In this document: positions 34,225 to 42,014 of the stretch, piece by piece | Position numbering within the stretch: the first letter of the stretch is position 1 | Layout: every line of letters starts with the position of its first letter | Origin: an uncultured Clostridia bacterium | GTDB lineage: Bacteria > Bacillota > Clostridia > Peptostreptococcales > Anaerovoracaceae | Direction of reading: 5' to 3' | Length of the DNA stretch: 64,000 bases | NCBI GenBank assembly: GCA_934281605.1 | Contig: CAKQXD010000001.1 | Coordinates: forward strand, 380,629 to 444,628 | Notes under the pieces: model-generated | Told to the model about the DNA's origin: nothing | The model's database searches: none | Seen by the model: only the letters and a program-made list of their open reading frames with translations | Position numbers and translations under genes: made by a program

Positions 34225-36828
34225 TTAGAACTTGGTCAGCATCGTTCTGCTGATGATTTCATCCTGTACGTCCTTGCACAGTTCTGTGAAGAATGCACTG
34301 TATCCTGCTACGCGGACAACCAGATCCTTGTAGTTTTCAGGATGCTTCTGCGCATCGATCAGCGTGTTGTTGTCCATGTAGTTGAACTGCATTTCGCCGT
34401 TTCCGAATGCACATGCTGTACGCAGCAGTGTGATGATGCCGTTTTCGCCTTCCGGCGTATCCAGCAGTCCTGCCATCAGCTTGAAGTTGTGTACCATACC
34501 AATGTTCATATTGTCGTTGGACAGTTTTGCTACAGACTTGATGATTGCTGTCGGTCCGTTGAAGTCTGCACCCTGCGTCGGGCTGATACCGTCGGATAAC
34601 GGAGTCCACGCCTTACGTCCGCCTGCGGATGCGCCAGTCAGCTGTCCAAACGGAGTGTTGTTGGAAATGGAGAGTGTACCATGGCTCAGTACGGAGTACA
34701 GAGTCTTGTACTGTCTGTGTTCCATTTCTGTAAAGTTGATCAGGTCTGCTGCGATCAGGTCTGCGTAATCGTCGTCGTTACCATATTTCGGAGCAGCCAG
34801 GCAGTCTGCCTTGATCTGATCATATCCTTCGAAGTCAGCCTTCAGAGCTTCATTCAGCTGCTTCAGTGTGTATTTTCTGTCATCGAATACAAGTTTCCTG
34901 ATGGCTGCCATGGCATCTGCATAAGTTGCCAGACCGGACCATACAACACCAGGTCCGAAGTTGTACATCGCACCGCCTGCAGATACGTCCCTGCCCTTTT
35001 CCATACATCCTTCGTACATGATGGACATCAGCGGCTTCGGCGCCAGATCTCTGTGCACACGCTGTGATATCACTGTTGCTACAGCAGTCCACTTGGTAAC
35101 GTACTTGATCTGTTCCTTAACAGCTGCATCAAACTGTTCATAAGTCTGATACTGATCCAGATCTCCAAGATCAGGAGTGACCTGCTTGCCGTACCAGAGT
35201 GGAACACCGTGGTTCAGTGCCAGTTCGATACAGATCGGCCACTGCGTGTAAGAAGTGGAAGTCCACTGATACAGTCTTCCTGCTTTCTGCGGTTCTACGC
35301 ATCCCATCAGGCAGTAGTCTCTCGCATCTTCGATGGAAACGCCCTTTGCCAGCATCATCTTGATGTGAGTATCGTCGAAGTGGCATGCAGGGAATCCCAT
35401 ACCGGAACGAACTACGTCTACGATCTTCTTCATGTATTTCTGAGGCGATTTGTTGTTGATACGGCATGCCAGGGATGGCTGATAGATCTTTACGTGTCTT
35501 ACAGCATCCATCAGCAGGTAAGTCAGTTCGTTGGTAGCATCTCTGCCGTCACGAGTCAGACCGCCGACACACATGTTTACGAACGGCTGATATCCTGCGA
35601 AGAACTTGGAACCGCCTTCACTTGTGATCCACATCATTTCGGACATCTTGATCAGCATACATCCAGCCAGTTCAAATGCCTGGAAGTTGTTCATGCGTCC
35701 AGCGTCCAGATCAGCCTTGTAGTAAGGGTACATGTACTGGTCAACACGACCGATGGACATACCAGTCTGGTTTTCTTCTACCGGCAGCAGGGACTCGATG
35801 GTCCATACAGCCTGGATCGCTTCCCAGAAAGTATCCGGTTTGTGAGCCGGCACCTTGGCGTTTACTTCTGCGATCTTCTGCAGTTCCTGCTTTCTCTGCG
35901 GATTTGTTTCCTGAGCAGCCAGCTGTGCAGCGTACTCGGACATACGACGTGCATACGTCATAACGCCTTCTGTCGTATCGATAACGGATTTATAGAAATA
36001 GATCTTATCCAGATCATCAGGATTTTCGTAATCCAGTTCAGCCAGGTGAGCCTTGGCTTCATTCTGGATGTCGATCATGCCCTTCTTCATCAGGATCACG
36101 TCATATCCAGGGTTGGAGTCTCCACCGCCGTTTACTGCGTGGTAAGAACAGTCGGAAACGAAGGATTCGCCGGACAGTTCCCATACGCCTGCTTCACGAT
36201 ACTGGCTTTCGCAGTATTCGTCAACGGATTTGCCTTCCCAGAACGGGAACAGTTCATCTCTCATGACTCTCTTGTCTTCATCAGAGATGTAGAACGGATC
36301 CTGCGGACGGCTGCCGATAGTGTCGATTTCATCCACCATCCATCTCCATGCGATATCAGGAGAAAAAGCTCCTGCACGCGGTGCGCCGTTCGGTGCTCCG
36401 ACGATCAGTTCGTTGTCCTGGATCACCAGAGGAGCTGTTTCACAGCAGTAACGGAAGCACTTTGCACGAAGTTCGATCTTCGGCATACCAGGGTTCTCCT
36501 TGGTAATCTTCGTTACCGCACGCGCTCTGTGAGTCGTAATGGACGGAACCTGCTTTAAGAAATTCTCTTTCAGTCTTACCAGACGCTCTGTCGGTCCTAC
36601 TGGAACTCCATCTTCGTCAACCTGAGTGGTTGCTGCAGCGATGGAGGAGTAGTAAGCCGGATGCTCATGGCTTCCTGCAGGAGCAGGTGCCGGCTGAGCC
36701 TGAGCCGGTGTTACTGTGGAAATGTCTCCGGAAACGGATTCAAACATTTTCATCAGAGAAGTGCGTTCTTCATCAGACATGTTTTTCGTTGCTTCTGCAA
36801 TTTTATTTGAAAATTCACGAATATCCAA
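34225..36828 (-). CDS. cutC: Choline trimethylamine-lyase (glycyl radical enzyme)
   Basis: 867 residues. The key residues of Desulfovibrio alaskensis CutC all map with a constant offset of 21: radical Gly842 in RVAGYSA, thiyl Cys510 and Glu512 in MGCVEPQ, and the choline pocket Tyr229, Asp237 (GGGDSNP), Phe416 and Thr523. That pattern separates it from propanediol and glycerol dehydratases. It splits choline into trimethylamine and acetaldehyde. The first 40 residues form a helix plus Pro/Ala-rich linker (TPAQAQPAPAPAG), an N-terminal encapsulation signal. It is the shorter type, without the long extension of enterobacterial CutC. Confidence 0.96.
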   Translation of the reverse strand: MDIREFSNKIAEATKNMSDEERTSLMKMFESVSGDISTVTPAQAQPAPAPAGSHEHPAYYSSIAAATTQVDEDGVPVGPTERLVRLKENFLKQVPSITTHRARAVTKITKENPGMPKIELRAKCFRYCCETAPLVIQDNELIVGAPNGAPRAGAFSPDIAWRWMVDEIDTIGSRPQDPFYISDEDKRVMRDELFPFWEGKSVDEYCESQYREAGVWELSGESFVSDCSYHAVNGGGDSNPGYDVILMKKGMIDIQNEAKAHLAELDYENPDDLDKIYFYKSVIDTTEGVMTYARRMSEYAAQLAAQETNPQRKQELQKIAEVNAKVPAHKPDTFWEAIQAVWTIESLLPVEENQTGMSIGRVDQYMYPYYKADLDAGRMNNFQAFELAGCMLIKMSEMMWITSEGGSKFFAGYQPFVNMCVGGLTRDGRDATNELTYLLMDAVRHVKIYQPSLACRINNKSPQKYMKKIVDVVRSGMGFPACHFDDTHIKMMLAKGVSIEDARDYCLMGCVEPQKAGRLYQWTSTSYTQWPICIELALNHGVPLWYGKQVTPDLGDLDQYQTYEQFDAAVKEQIKYVTKWTAVATVISQRVHRDLAPKPLMSIMYEGCMEKGRDVSAGGAMYNFGPGVVWSGLATYADAMAAIRKLVFDDRKYTLKQLNEALKADFEGYDQIKADCLAAPKYGNDDDYADLIAADLINFTEMEHRQYKTLYSVLSHGTLSISNNTPFGQLTGASAGGRKAWTPLSDGISPTQGADFNGPTAIIKSVAKLSNDNMNIGMVHNFKLMAGLLDTPEGENGIITLLRTACAFGNGEMQFNYMDNNTLIDAQKHPENYKDLVVRVAGYSAFFTELCKDVQDEIISRTMLTKF

Positions 36829-36866
36829 ATCTATTACCTCTCTTTCTCTATCTAAAAACGAATAAG

Positions 36867-38357
36867 CTATAACTGATTATTGATACTTGCCAGTGCGTCC
36901 TCCAGCAGTCTCTGCAGTCTTCTCAGACTGTCATCATCTGCTGCAGCCGGTCTGCTCGCAGTAGCGTTTGCCGGACTTCCCATACCCAGATCTTCAATCC
37001 GGCGAACACCGTAGCCTACTTTTCTCACGTAGATGAGGTTCATCGGCGATACGTTGTCCGAGGTGATGCCCTGTCCGGCGGAACCGCTTCCCAGTGTCAA
37101 TGCCGGGAACAGGTTTGTGGTCGCCCCCATGCTGCCGTATACGGCCGGGGTATTGACCAGCATTCTTCCTACCGGTTTCTTGATGGCAAACTGGTGGATC
37201 ACGTCAGGATCCTTGGAGTGGATCACCAGCGTGTGTCCGTGACGCTCTGATAACAGAAGTTCGATACATTTCTCGCAGGCATGCATCCAATCGTCCTCGA
37301 TGAAATAGGAGAGAACTGGACAAAGTTTTTCTTTCGAGTACGGATTGTTTTCCGATACATACTTCTGTTCTGCCAGAAGTACCTTTGTCCCGGCTGGAAC
37401 ATCGATCTTCGCCCAGCGGGCCAGATCCTCCGCCGCCTTTCCGGCCAGTTCCGGATTGGCGCTGCCGTCTTTAAAGTAGAACAGCTTCCCGAGACGTTCT
37501 GCTTCTTCTTCTGTCATGAAGTAAGCTCCGCTTGCTTCAAATTCGGCTCTTACCTCTGCTGCGATGCAGCTGTCCACGACAACGGACTGCTCCGCTGCCG
37601 ATACGACGCCATTGTCAAATGTCTTGCTTGCTATGATATCCTGGACTGCCTGATGGATGTCCGCCGTCCGTTCGATGAACGCCGGCCCGTTGCCTGTCCC
37701 TCCGTAGATCACCGGTTTTCCGGAATGGTATGCGTCCTGAAGCATACCCGGAACGCCTGTGTTCATGATCAGCGAAGTCCATTTGTGGTCCATCAGCTCC
37801 TTCGTTCCCGCTTTGGTCACGGTGTGAAGGTATGCCAGCGCACCTTCTGGGAGTCCGCAGCCTTCGGCTGCCTGGATCAGAATGTCCAGCACTCTGGAAA
37901 TGGATTTCTGCGCTCTTGGATGCGGTGAAAACAAAACGCCATTGCCGGACTTGACAGCGATCAACGCTGTGTATATGGTCGTGGAAACAGGACTTGTCGC
38001 CGGGCAAAGGCTTACTAAAACACCCATTGGCACTCCTACATCCATGATCTGTTTTTCCTGATCCGTGCGGATAACGCCTACGCACCGCATATTCCGCAGA
38101 TGAGCCGGCAGGTATTCACAGGCAAACCTGTTCTTGATGAACTTGTCCTGCCACTTGCCGTAATCTGTTTCCTCTGCAGACATCACTGCCAGTTCCTTCG
38201 CATGAGACGAAGCCGCCTGCGCCATAGCCTCGACGATCTCGTCCAGCTTTTCCTGTGGGAAGGTTGCCAGTTTCTGCTGCGCTTCATAAGCATTTTCGGC
38301 CAAGATACGAGCTTCCTGGATCGATAGCAAATCGTTATCAATGATATTCACTTTCAT
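36867..38357 (-). CDS. Aldehyde dehydrogenase-like pseudoenzyme (catalytic Cys replaced by Ser)
   Basis: About 496 residues from ATG 38357 (GGAG eight bases upstream). Clear homologue of the active aldehyde dehydrogenase at 25198: MDVGVPMGVLVSLCPATSP, GTGNGPAFIERTA, but where that one has GTICASEQS this reads GVVSAAEQS; the codon is TCG, so the nucleophilic Cys is Ser (about residue 253). It keeps an Ala/Pro linker and an amphipathic C-terminal helix (SLRRLQRLLEDALASINNQL), an encapsulation peptide. A structural, regulatory or nucleating role is likely. It is the gene before cutC. Confidence 0.88.
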   Translation of the reverse strand: MKVNIIDNDLLSIQEARILAENAYEAQQKLATFPQEKLDEIVEAMAQAASSHAKELAVMSAEETDYGKWQDKFIKNRFACEYLPAHLRNMRCVGVIRTDQEKQIMDVGVPMGVLVSLCPATSPVSTTIYTALIAVKSGNGVLFSPHPRAQKSISRVLDILIQAAEGCGLPEGALAYLHTVTKAGTKELMDHKWTSLIMNTGVPGMLQDAYHSGKPVIYGGTGNGPAFIERTADIHQAVQDIIASKTFDNGVVSAAEQSVVVDSCIAAEVRAEFEASGAYFMTEEEAERLGKLFYFKDGSANPELAGKAAEDLARWAKIDVPAGTKVLLAEQKYVSENNPYSKEKLCPVLSYFIEDDWMHACEKCIELLLSERHGHTLVIHSKDPDVIHQFAIKKPVGRMLVNTPAVYGSMGATTNLFPALTLGSGSAGQGITSDNVSPMNLIYVRKVGYGVRRIEDLGMGSPANATASRPAAADDDSLRRLQRLLEDALASINNQL

Positions 38358-38404
38358 TTGCATCTCTCCTTTTCTTTATAAGTTCGTCATCATATCCAGA
38401 TTTT

Positions 38405-39046
38405 TTATTCTGCCGGATACGGAAGCAGCTTGTCCAGCGAATACTGGCATGTGATCTTCTTCAGTCCTTCGTGCGGTCTTGCGATGACCGTGGAGCTGTA
38501 AACCTCATGTCCGATTGCTTCTACTGCTTTAATTCCTGCTGCAACAGCAGTTTTGCATGCTCCAACGTCTCCTTCTACCAGCACCGAGATATATCCGGAT
38601 GCGGTATTTTCAAAACCGATCATTTCTACATCAGCTGCCTTGCACATTGCATCGGCTGCTTCGATACAGAATACGATACCGAAAGTTTCGATCATGCCCA
38701 GAGCTTCTGTTCTGATCGCGCCAGGTTCCAGCAGTTCTTCGTCACACTGAGTATCTACATCGTAGATGGATACTACATCCCCGATCGGACGGATCGGTCT
38801 TGGAATGACATCGGTCGCTGTTAATGTACCGATGGCTTCTGCGGCTTCTGCACCTGCCTTGATCGAAGACTTTACAGCAGCAACATCTCCCTTGATGAAC
38901 ATCGTTACCAGGGTAGATCCTACGTTTTCATAAGATAACAGATCTACTTCTGCTGCCTTGAGCATCTTGTCACATGCTTCCAGTGCAGGTACCATGCCGA
39001 TCGTTTCCAGCATACCCAGTGCCTGTTCTGCATAATATCTTGCCAT
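38405..39046 (-). CDS. BMC-T tandem shell protein
   Basis: 213 residues from ATG 39046 (AAAGGAG upstream). Two BMC domains in normal strand order (ALGMLETIGMVPALEACDKMLKAAEV; ALGMIETFGIVFCIEAADAMCKAADV), joined by a linker PIRPIGDVVSIYDVD. It should trimerise to a pseudohexamer. Compared with the PduT-like protein it lacks the CPGK Cys, so it may act as a large-pore metabolite gate. First shell gene of the operon. Confidence 0.9.
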   Translation of the reverse strand: MARYYAEQALGMLETIGMVPALEACDKMLKAAEVDLLSYENVGSTLVTMFIKGDVAAVKSSIKAGAEAAEAIGTLTATDVIPRPIRPIGDVVSIYDVDTQCDEELLEPGAIRTEALGMIETFGIVFCIEAADAMCKAADVEMIGFENTASGYISVLVEGDVGACKTAVAAGIKAVEAIGHEVYSSTVIARPHEGLKKITCQYSLDKLLPYPAE

Positions 39047-39133
39047 AACAAGAATCTCCTTTCCTGAAAAATCTTTGACACATGCCATCCCGTTTTCATT
39101 GCGGCGGCAGTGTCGGGCTTCTTTACAAGTAAA

Positions 39134-39162
39134 CCGAAAAAGGATGAAACACCCTTTTTCGG
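39134..39162 (-). terminator. Attenuator-like hairpin inside the operon
   Basis: On the minus strand CCGAAAAAGG (39162-39153) pairs with CCTTTTTCGG (39143-39134) and is followed by TTTACTTG. It lies between the small protein gene and the BMC-T gene, with a 140-base gap, and could reduce transcription into the shell genes or end a short transporter transcript. Confidence 0.55.
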
Positions 39163-39186
39163 ATACTTACTATCACTAATTTAAAA

Positions 39187-39453
39187 TTAGTCCTTGATGT
39201 AATTGTTGATCGTGTCGATGCCTTCCTGGCTGGCCTTGTAGTAGATCACCAGTTTACCCTGGTCGTCCAGCTCGTAGCGGCTTTCGTCGATCAGTCCGTT
39301 GGAGCACGCTGTCATCAGAGCCTCGTCCATAGCGTGATCCTTGAATGCCTTGAAGCTGCCGTACTCTGCTCTGAGAGCACCCTGTACATCAGCTCTGCAT
39401 GCTTCCTTACCGTCTGTAAAGAACTTCAGTACTGAAAAGAATAATGGTCTCAT
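39187..39453 (-). CDS. Small conserved-looking protein of the choline locus, unknown function
   Basis: 88 residues, soluble, MRPLFFSVLKFFTDGKEACRADVQGALRAEYG then DEALMTACSNGLIDESRYELDDQGKLVIYY. The helix-helix-hairpin pattern with a two-strand wing is that of a small winged-helix domain, though no recognition helix is obvious. It starts four bases downstream of the transporter gene and may be co-translated with it. It could be a regulator or a transporter partner; no family is recognised. Confidence 0.65.
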   Translation of the reverse strand: MRPLFFSVLKFFTDGKEACRADVQGALRAEYGSFKAFKDHAMDEALMTACSNGLIDESRYELDDQGKLVIYYKASQEGIDTINNYIKD

Positions 39454-39457
39454 GTTT

Positions 39458-40582
39458 CTACGCCTCCTTCTCTGTTGCCTTCTGCTGCGAAATAGCGAGA
39501 ACGAAGATACCGATTACCATGATGATAGCTCCTACCCAGCCTGGCCATGCGATGTTCCATCCTTCTCCGCCGAAAATAAGTCCGCATACAACGAGACAGT
39601 ATAACGGTCCCCAGAATGCGTATGTACCATTGCAGCCCATACCTAAAGCAGCACCGCACATGGAAGCACCCTTGTACCAGAACTTGAAGGACCAGGATGC
39701 GAATACACCACCGATGAAGAACATCCAGATGGACGGTCCGTCAGCCAGAGCATGTCCTACCAGAGCCAGTCCGGAACCGATTCCGTCTCCGCCCATTAAG
39801 GACAGCAGGGAGCACAGGATAACAGCGTTTACGATACCGGATGTGCACTGACGGATACAGATAGCAACTTCTGTATCGACCATGCAGCATGCATATCCGC
39901 CTACAGCACCTTCGATACCCCAGCCTAATGCTGCACAGAATGCTGCGATGATACCGATAACAGCTTCACCGCTCATATTTCCGAAGATACCTGCAATTCC
40001 GCCTTCCGGAATACCATATCCGAACAGACCGATGATTACAGCTGCCGCGAAGCAGATCACGATACCGAGGATCATGCCACCGCTAAGCTTCTGCTTGTAA
40101 ATGATTCTTCCGATGATCGCGCCGATTGCCGCGTTCAGTGCTGCGATCGGAACGATGATGGATCCAGCCATCTGCAGACCGATTACATAAGCTGTGGAAG
40201 CTAAAGGTCCACCGATGATCGCTGCCACGATCAGGATTCTGCCCGGCTTCGTGTTGATGGATCTTGCGAAGTCACCCAGTCTTCCGATGATCGCTGCATA
40301 GATCAGTGTCCATACTGCGGAACAGATATCGTTTACTGCTGCACCTACTGCAGACAGTGTGTAAACAAGTGCGAATGCAGAAAGTCCTGCTGCCACTCCT
40401 GTTCCACCATAATAGTCTACCCATACACCAGTTGCCATGCCCTGTGTCATGAATGCCGTATATCCACCATACAGAAAACCTGACATCAGTGCGATGAAGA
40501 TACCCTTTTTACGGTACGATTTTTCCTGCGCCTGTTTTGCCGCTAACGCGTTGTTTGGCGCAGTCATTGCACTATCGCTCAT
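39458..40582 (-). CDS. DMT/EamA-type transporter, probable choline importer
   Basis: 374 residues with ten predicted membrane helices and duplicated Gly-rich halves (GIFIALMSGFLYGGYTAFMT; GEAVIGIIAAFCAALGWGIEGAVGGYACC), typical of drug/metabolite (EamA/RhaT-like) transporters. It is the first gene after the MerR-type promoter and precedes all microcompartment genes, so choline or another substrate of the locus is the plausible cargo. BCCT or ABC choline transporters are not present. The membrane end is at the N-terminus, no signal peptide is cleaved. Confidence 0.8.
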   Translation of the reverse strand: MSDSAMTAPNNALAAKQAQEKSYRKKGIFIALMSGFLYGGYTAFMTQGMATGVWVDYYGGTGVAAGLSAFALVYTLSAVGAAVNDICSAVWTLIYAAIIGRLGDFARSINTKPGRILIVAAIIGGPLASTAYVIGLQMAGSIIVPIAALNAAIGAIIGRIIYKQKLSGGMILGIVICFAAAVIIGLFGYGIPEGGIAGIFGNMSGEAVIGIIAAFCAALGWGIEGAVGGYACCMVDTEVAICIRQCTSGIVNAVILCSLLSLMGGDGIGSGLALVGHALADGPSIWMFFIGGVFASWSFKFWYKGASMCGAALGMGCNGTYAFWGPLYCLVVCGLIFGGEGWNIAWPGWVGAIIMVIGIFVLAISQQKATEKEA

Positions 40583-40667
40583 AATACTCCTCCTTTTTAA
40601 ATGAATGATTGCAACATAACATAACGAATAACTCTATAAAAACTTTATATCGTTACCTGAACAGGTC

Positions 40668-40707
40668 GGAGCATCTGTACTTGCCGCCAAACTCTCTGGC
40701 ATGCTCC
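40668..40707 (-). promoter_or_regulatory. Stable hairpin in the 5' leader of the microcompartment operon
   Basis: The 180-base leader between the predicted start site near 40763 and the transporter start codon contains the inverted repeat GGAGCAT (40668-40674) / ATGCTCC (40701-40707) with inner GCC/GGC pairing, and next to it the palindrome ACCTGAACAGGT (40655-40666). No T-run follows. It may be a protein-binding or regulatory RNA element; no known riboswitch is recognised. Confidence 0.45.
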
Positions 40708-40769
40708 CGTTTCTACGCATCTTTTATATAATAATAGTTAGAATCCCAATATCCTACATTCTTACCTTT

Positions 40770-40801
40770 ATTTTAGACCATACTCCTATGAGGAATGTCA
40801 A
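40770..40801 (-). promoter_or_regulatory. MerR-type promoter of the choline microcompartment operon
   Basis: Minus strand: -35 TTGACA (40801-40796) and -10 TAAAAT (40775-40770), separated by 20 bases. The overlong spacer carries the dyad TCCT-CAT-AGGA (outer bases also pair; six of eight positions). A 19-20-base spacer with a central dyad is the hallmark of promoters that MerR proteins activate by twisting DNA. The only MerR gene, at 42015, lies just upstream. Confidence 0.75.
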
Positions 40802-40949
40802 TCCCAAAAATCCTTCCAAAAAACTGTGTGTTTTTTAATGTTTTCCAGCGTTATTTTTTGTGCTCTGGCAACAAAACGTCATTTTTTGTTCAAAAATGAA
40901 TAAAAACGATTCATTTTTACAAAATCGATAAATCCCTTGCAATTCCAAC

Positions 40950-40991
40950 AAAAAAGAGCCTTTTCTGAAATTGAATCTTCAGAAAAAGCTC
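40950..40991 (-). terminator. Rho-independent terminator of the MerR/EutP operon
   Basis: On the minus strand GAGCTTTTTCTGAA (40991-40978) pairs with TTCAGAAAAGGCTC (40969-40956) and is followed by TTTTTTG. It separates the regulatory operon from the microcompartment operon promoter. The remainder of the gap 40583-41069 holds the promoter, leader hairpin and AT-rich DNA. Confidence 0.85.
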
Positions 40992-41069
40992 CTCCGTGCT
41001 CCCATATTTGCATATTCTATTCTGTTCTTAAACAGTCCACAATTAAACCTTCCCCCTAAGGGTATGCTT

Positions 41070-41552
41070 CTATCGACCGTACTCATCGTCCCGTTTTTTG
41101 GCTTCCTCCCACGGGAGCACGTCTCCGTCCTCCCTGAGATATTCCAGCAGTTCCGCAACGCCCTCACCGGTGTAAGAGCTGACGTGGAACACCTTCTGAC
41201 ATCCCGCAAGGCGAAGCCATTCCTCCGCCTGCCGCACATTGGCGATCGGGTGATCGATCTTGGTTACAATGCCCACGACTTCCCGATTGCAGACCGACGT
41301 CACACAAGGCGGATACAGGGAATAGGGCTCAATAGCGCTCATCAGAAGCCCCACCACGTCCGCCTCATAGGAATACACCGCCAGTGCTCCGCCCAGCTCC
41401 TTGGTCTCCGCATACTCTCCCGGCGTGTCGATGATCACATCGTAGTGATTGACGTACTGGGTCTTGTGGTAAGTGATATGCTCCCCTTTCAGCGCCTGGG
41501 TCAGGGTCGTTTTGCCTGCTTCGCTTCGTCCGATAAAAATAATCTTCCTCAT
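41070..41552 (-). CDS. eutP: EutP/PduV-family GTPase, second copy
   Basis: 160 residues. P-loop GRSEAGKTTL, DTPGEY, and guanine-specificity motif TKID; the C-terminal region (FHVSSYTGEGVAELLEYL) has the SA-like G5 loop. It is the second EutP of the window, and again follows a EutS-like shell gene (12-base gap), here in the operon of the MerR regulator. It may act in positioning or sensing of the compartment. It ends 80 bases upstream of a strong terminator. Confidence 0.9.
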   Translation of the reverse strand: MRKIIFIGRSEAGKTTLTQALKGEHITYHKTQYVNHYDVIIDTPGEYAETKELGGALAVYSYEADVVGLLMSAIEPYSLYPPCVTSVCNREVVGIVTKIDHPIANVRQAEEWLRLAGCQKVFHVSSYTGEGVAELLEYLREDGDVLPWEEAKKRDDEYGR

Positions 41553-41564
41553 AGGGCAACCTTT

Positions 41565-41984
41565 CTACCGGCGGGTGATCTCGCAGCAGGAATATCCCAG
41601 ATCATCCCGGAAGTACCGCACGACTTCCTCCACCGCGCTGTTGACCTCCGACAGCAGTCCCGTAATGATAAGGGTCCCGCTGAACCGGTCCACGAATCCC
41701 AGGTATACATCACCGGTCTTGATGGAAATATCGCTGGCGATGACAGCCGACTCCGGCGGGCTCATATTCAGTATGCCGATGGCAGAATTGCCGTAATCCA
41801 CATCAGGGTTCAGTCCCAGTTTCTTATAAACGATCGGTCTCGGTCCTCCGATCACGTGAGCCAGTGTGATCTGTTTGCCAGGCACCAGCTCCTGAATGAT
41901 CCGCATCTTGCCTTCCATATCCTGAGGATCAGTCTGTATCATCTGCTGCAGATCATTTAAATCCTTTATATCATTAAAGTTCAT
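41565..41984 (-). CDS. EutS/PduU-like BMC-H shell protein, second copy
   Basis: 139 residues. Extended N-terminus (MNFNDIKDLNDLQQMIQTDPQDMEG) before a permuted BMC domain: RIIQELVPGKQITLAHVIGG, AIGILNMSPPESAVIASDISIKTGDVYLGFVDRF, GTLIITGLLSEVNSAVEEV. The helical N-terminal addition of about 25 residues is not in the copy at 32873. It lies between merR and the EutP gene, so shell protein, GTPase and regulator are made together, possibly to report shell status. Confidence 0.88.
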   Translation of the reverse strand: MNFNDIKDLNDLQQMIQTDPQDMEGKMRIIQELVPGKQITLAHVIGGPRPIVYKKLGLNPDVDYGNSAIGILNMSPPESAVIASDISIKTGDVYLGFVDRFSGTLIITGLLSEVNSAVEEVVRYFRDDLGYSCCEITRR

Positions 41985-42014
41985 ACGCGTTCTCCTAAAA
42001 TTAAAAAGCTAAAA

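Noticed and set aside
34225..36828. Propanediol or glycerol dehydratase
   Set aside because: The choline-pocket residues and the GCVEPQ motif match CutC at a constant offset.
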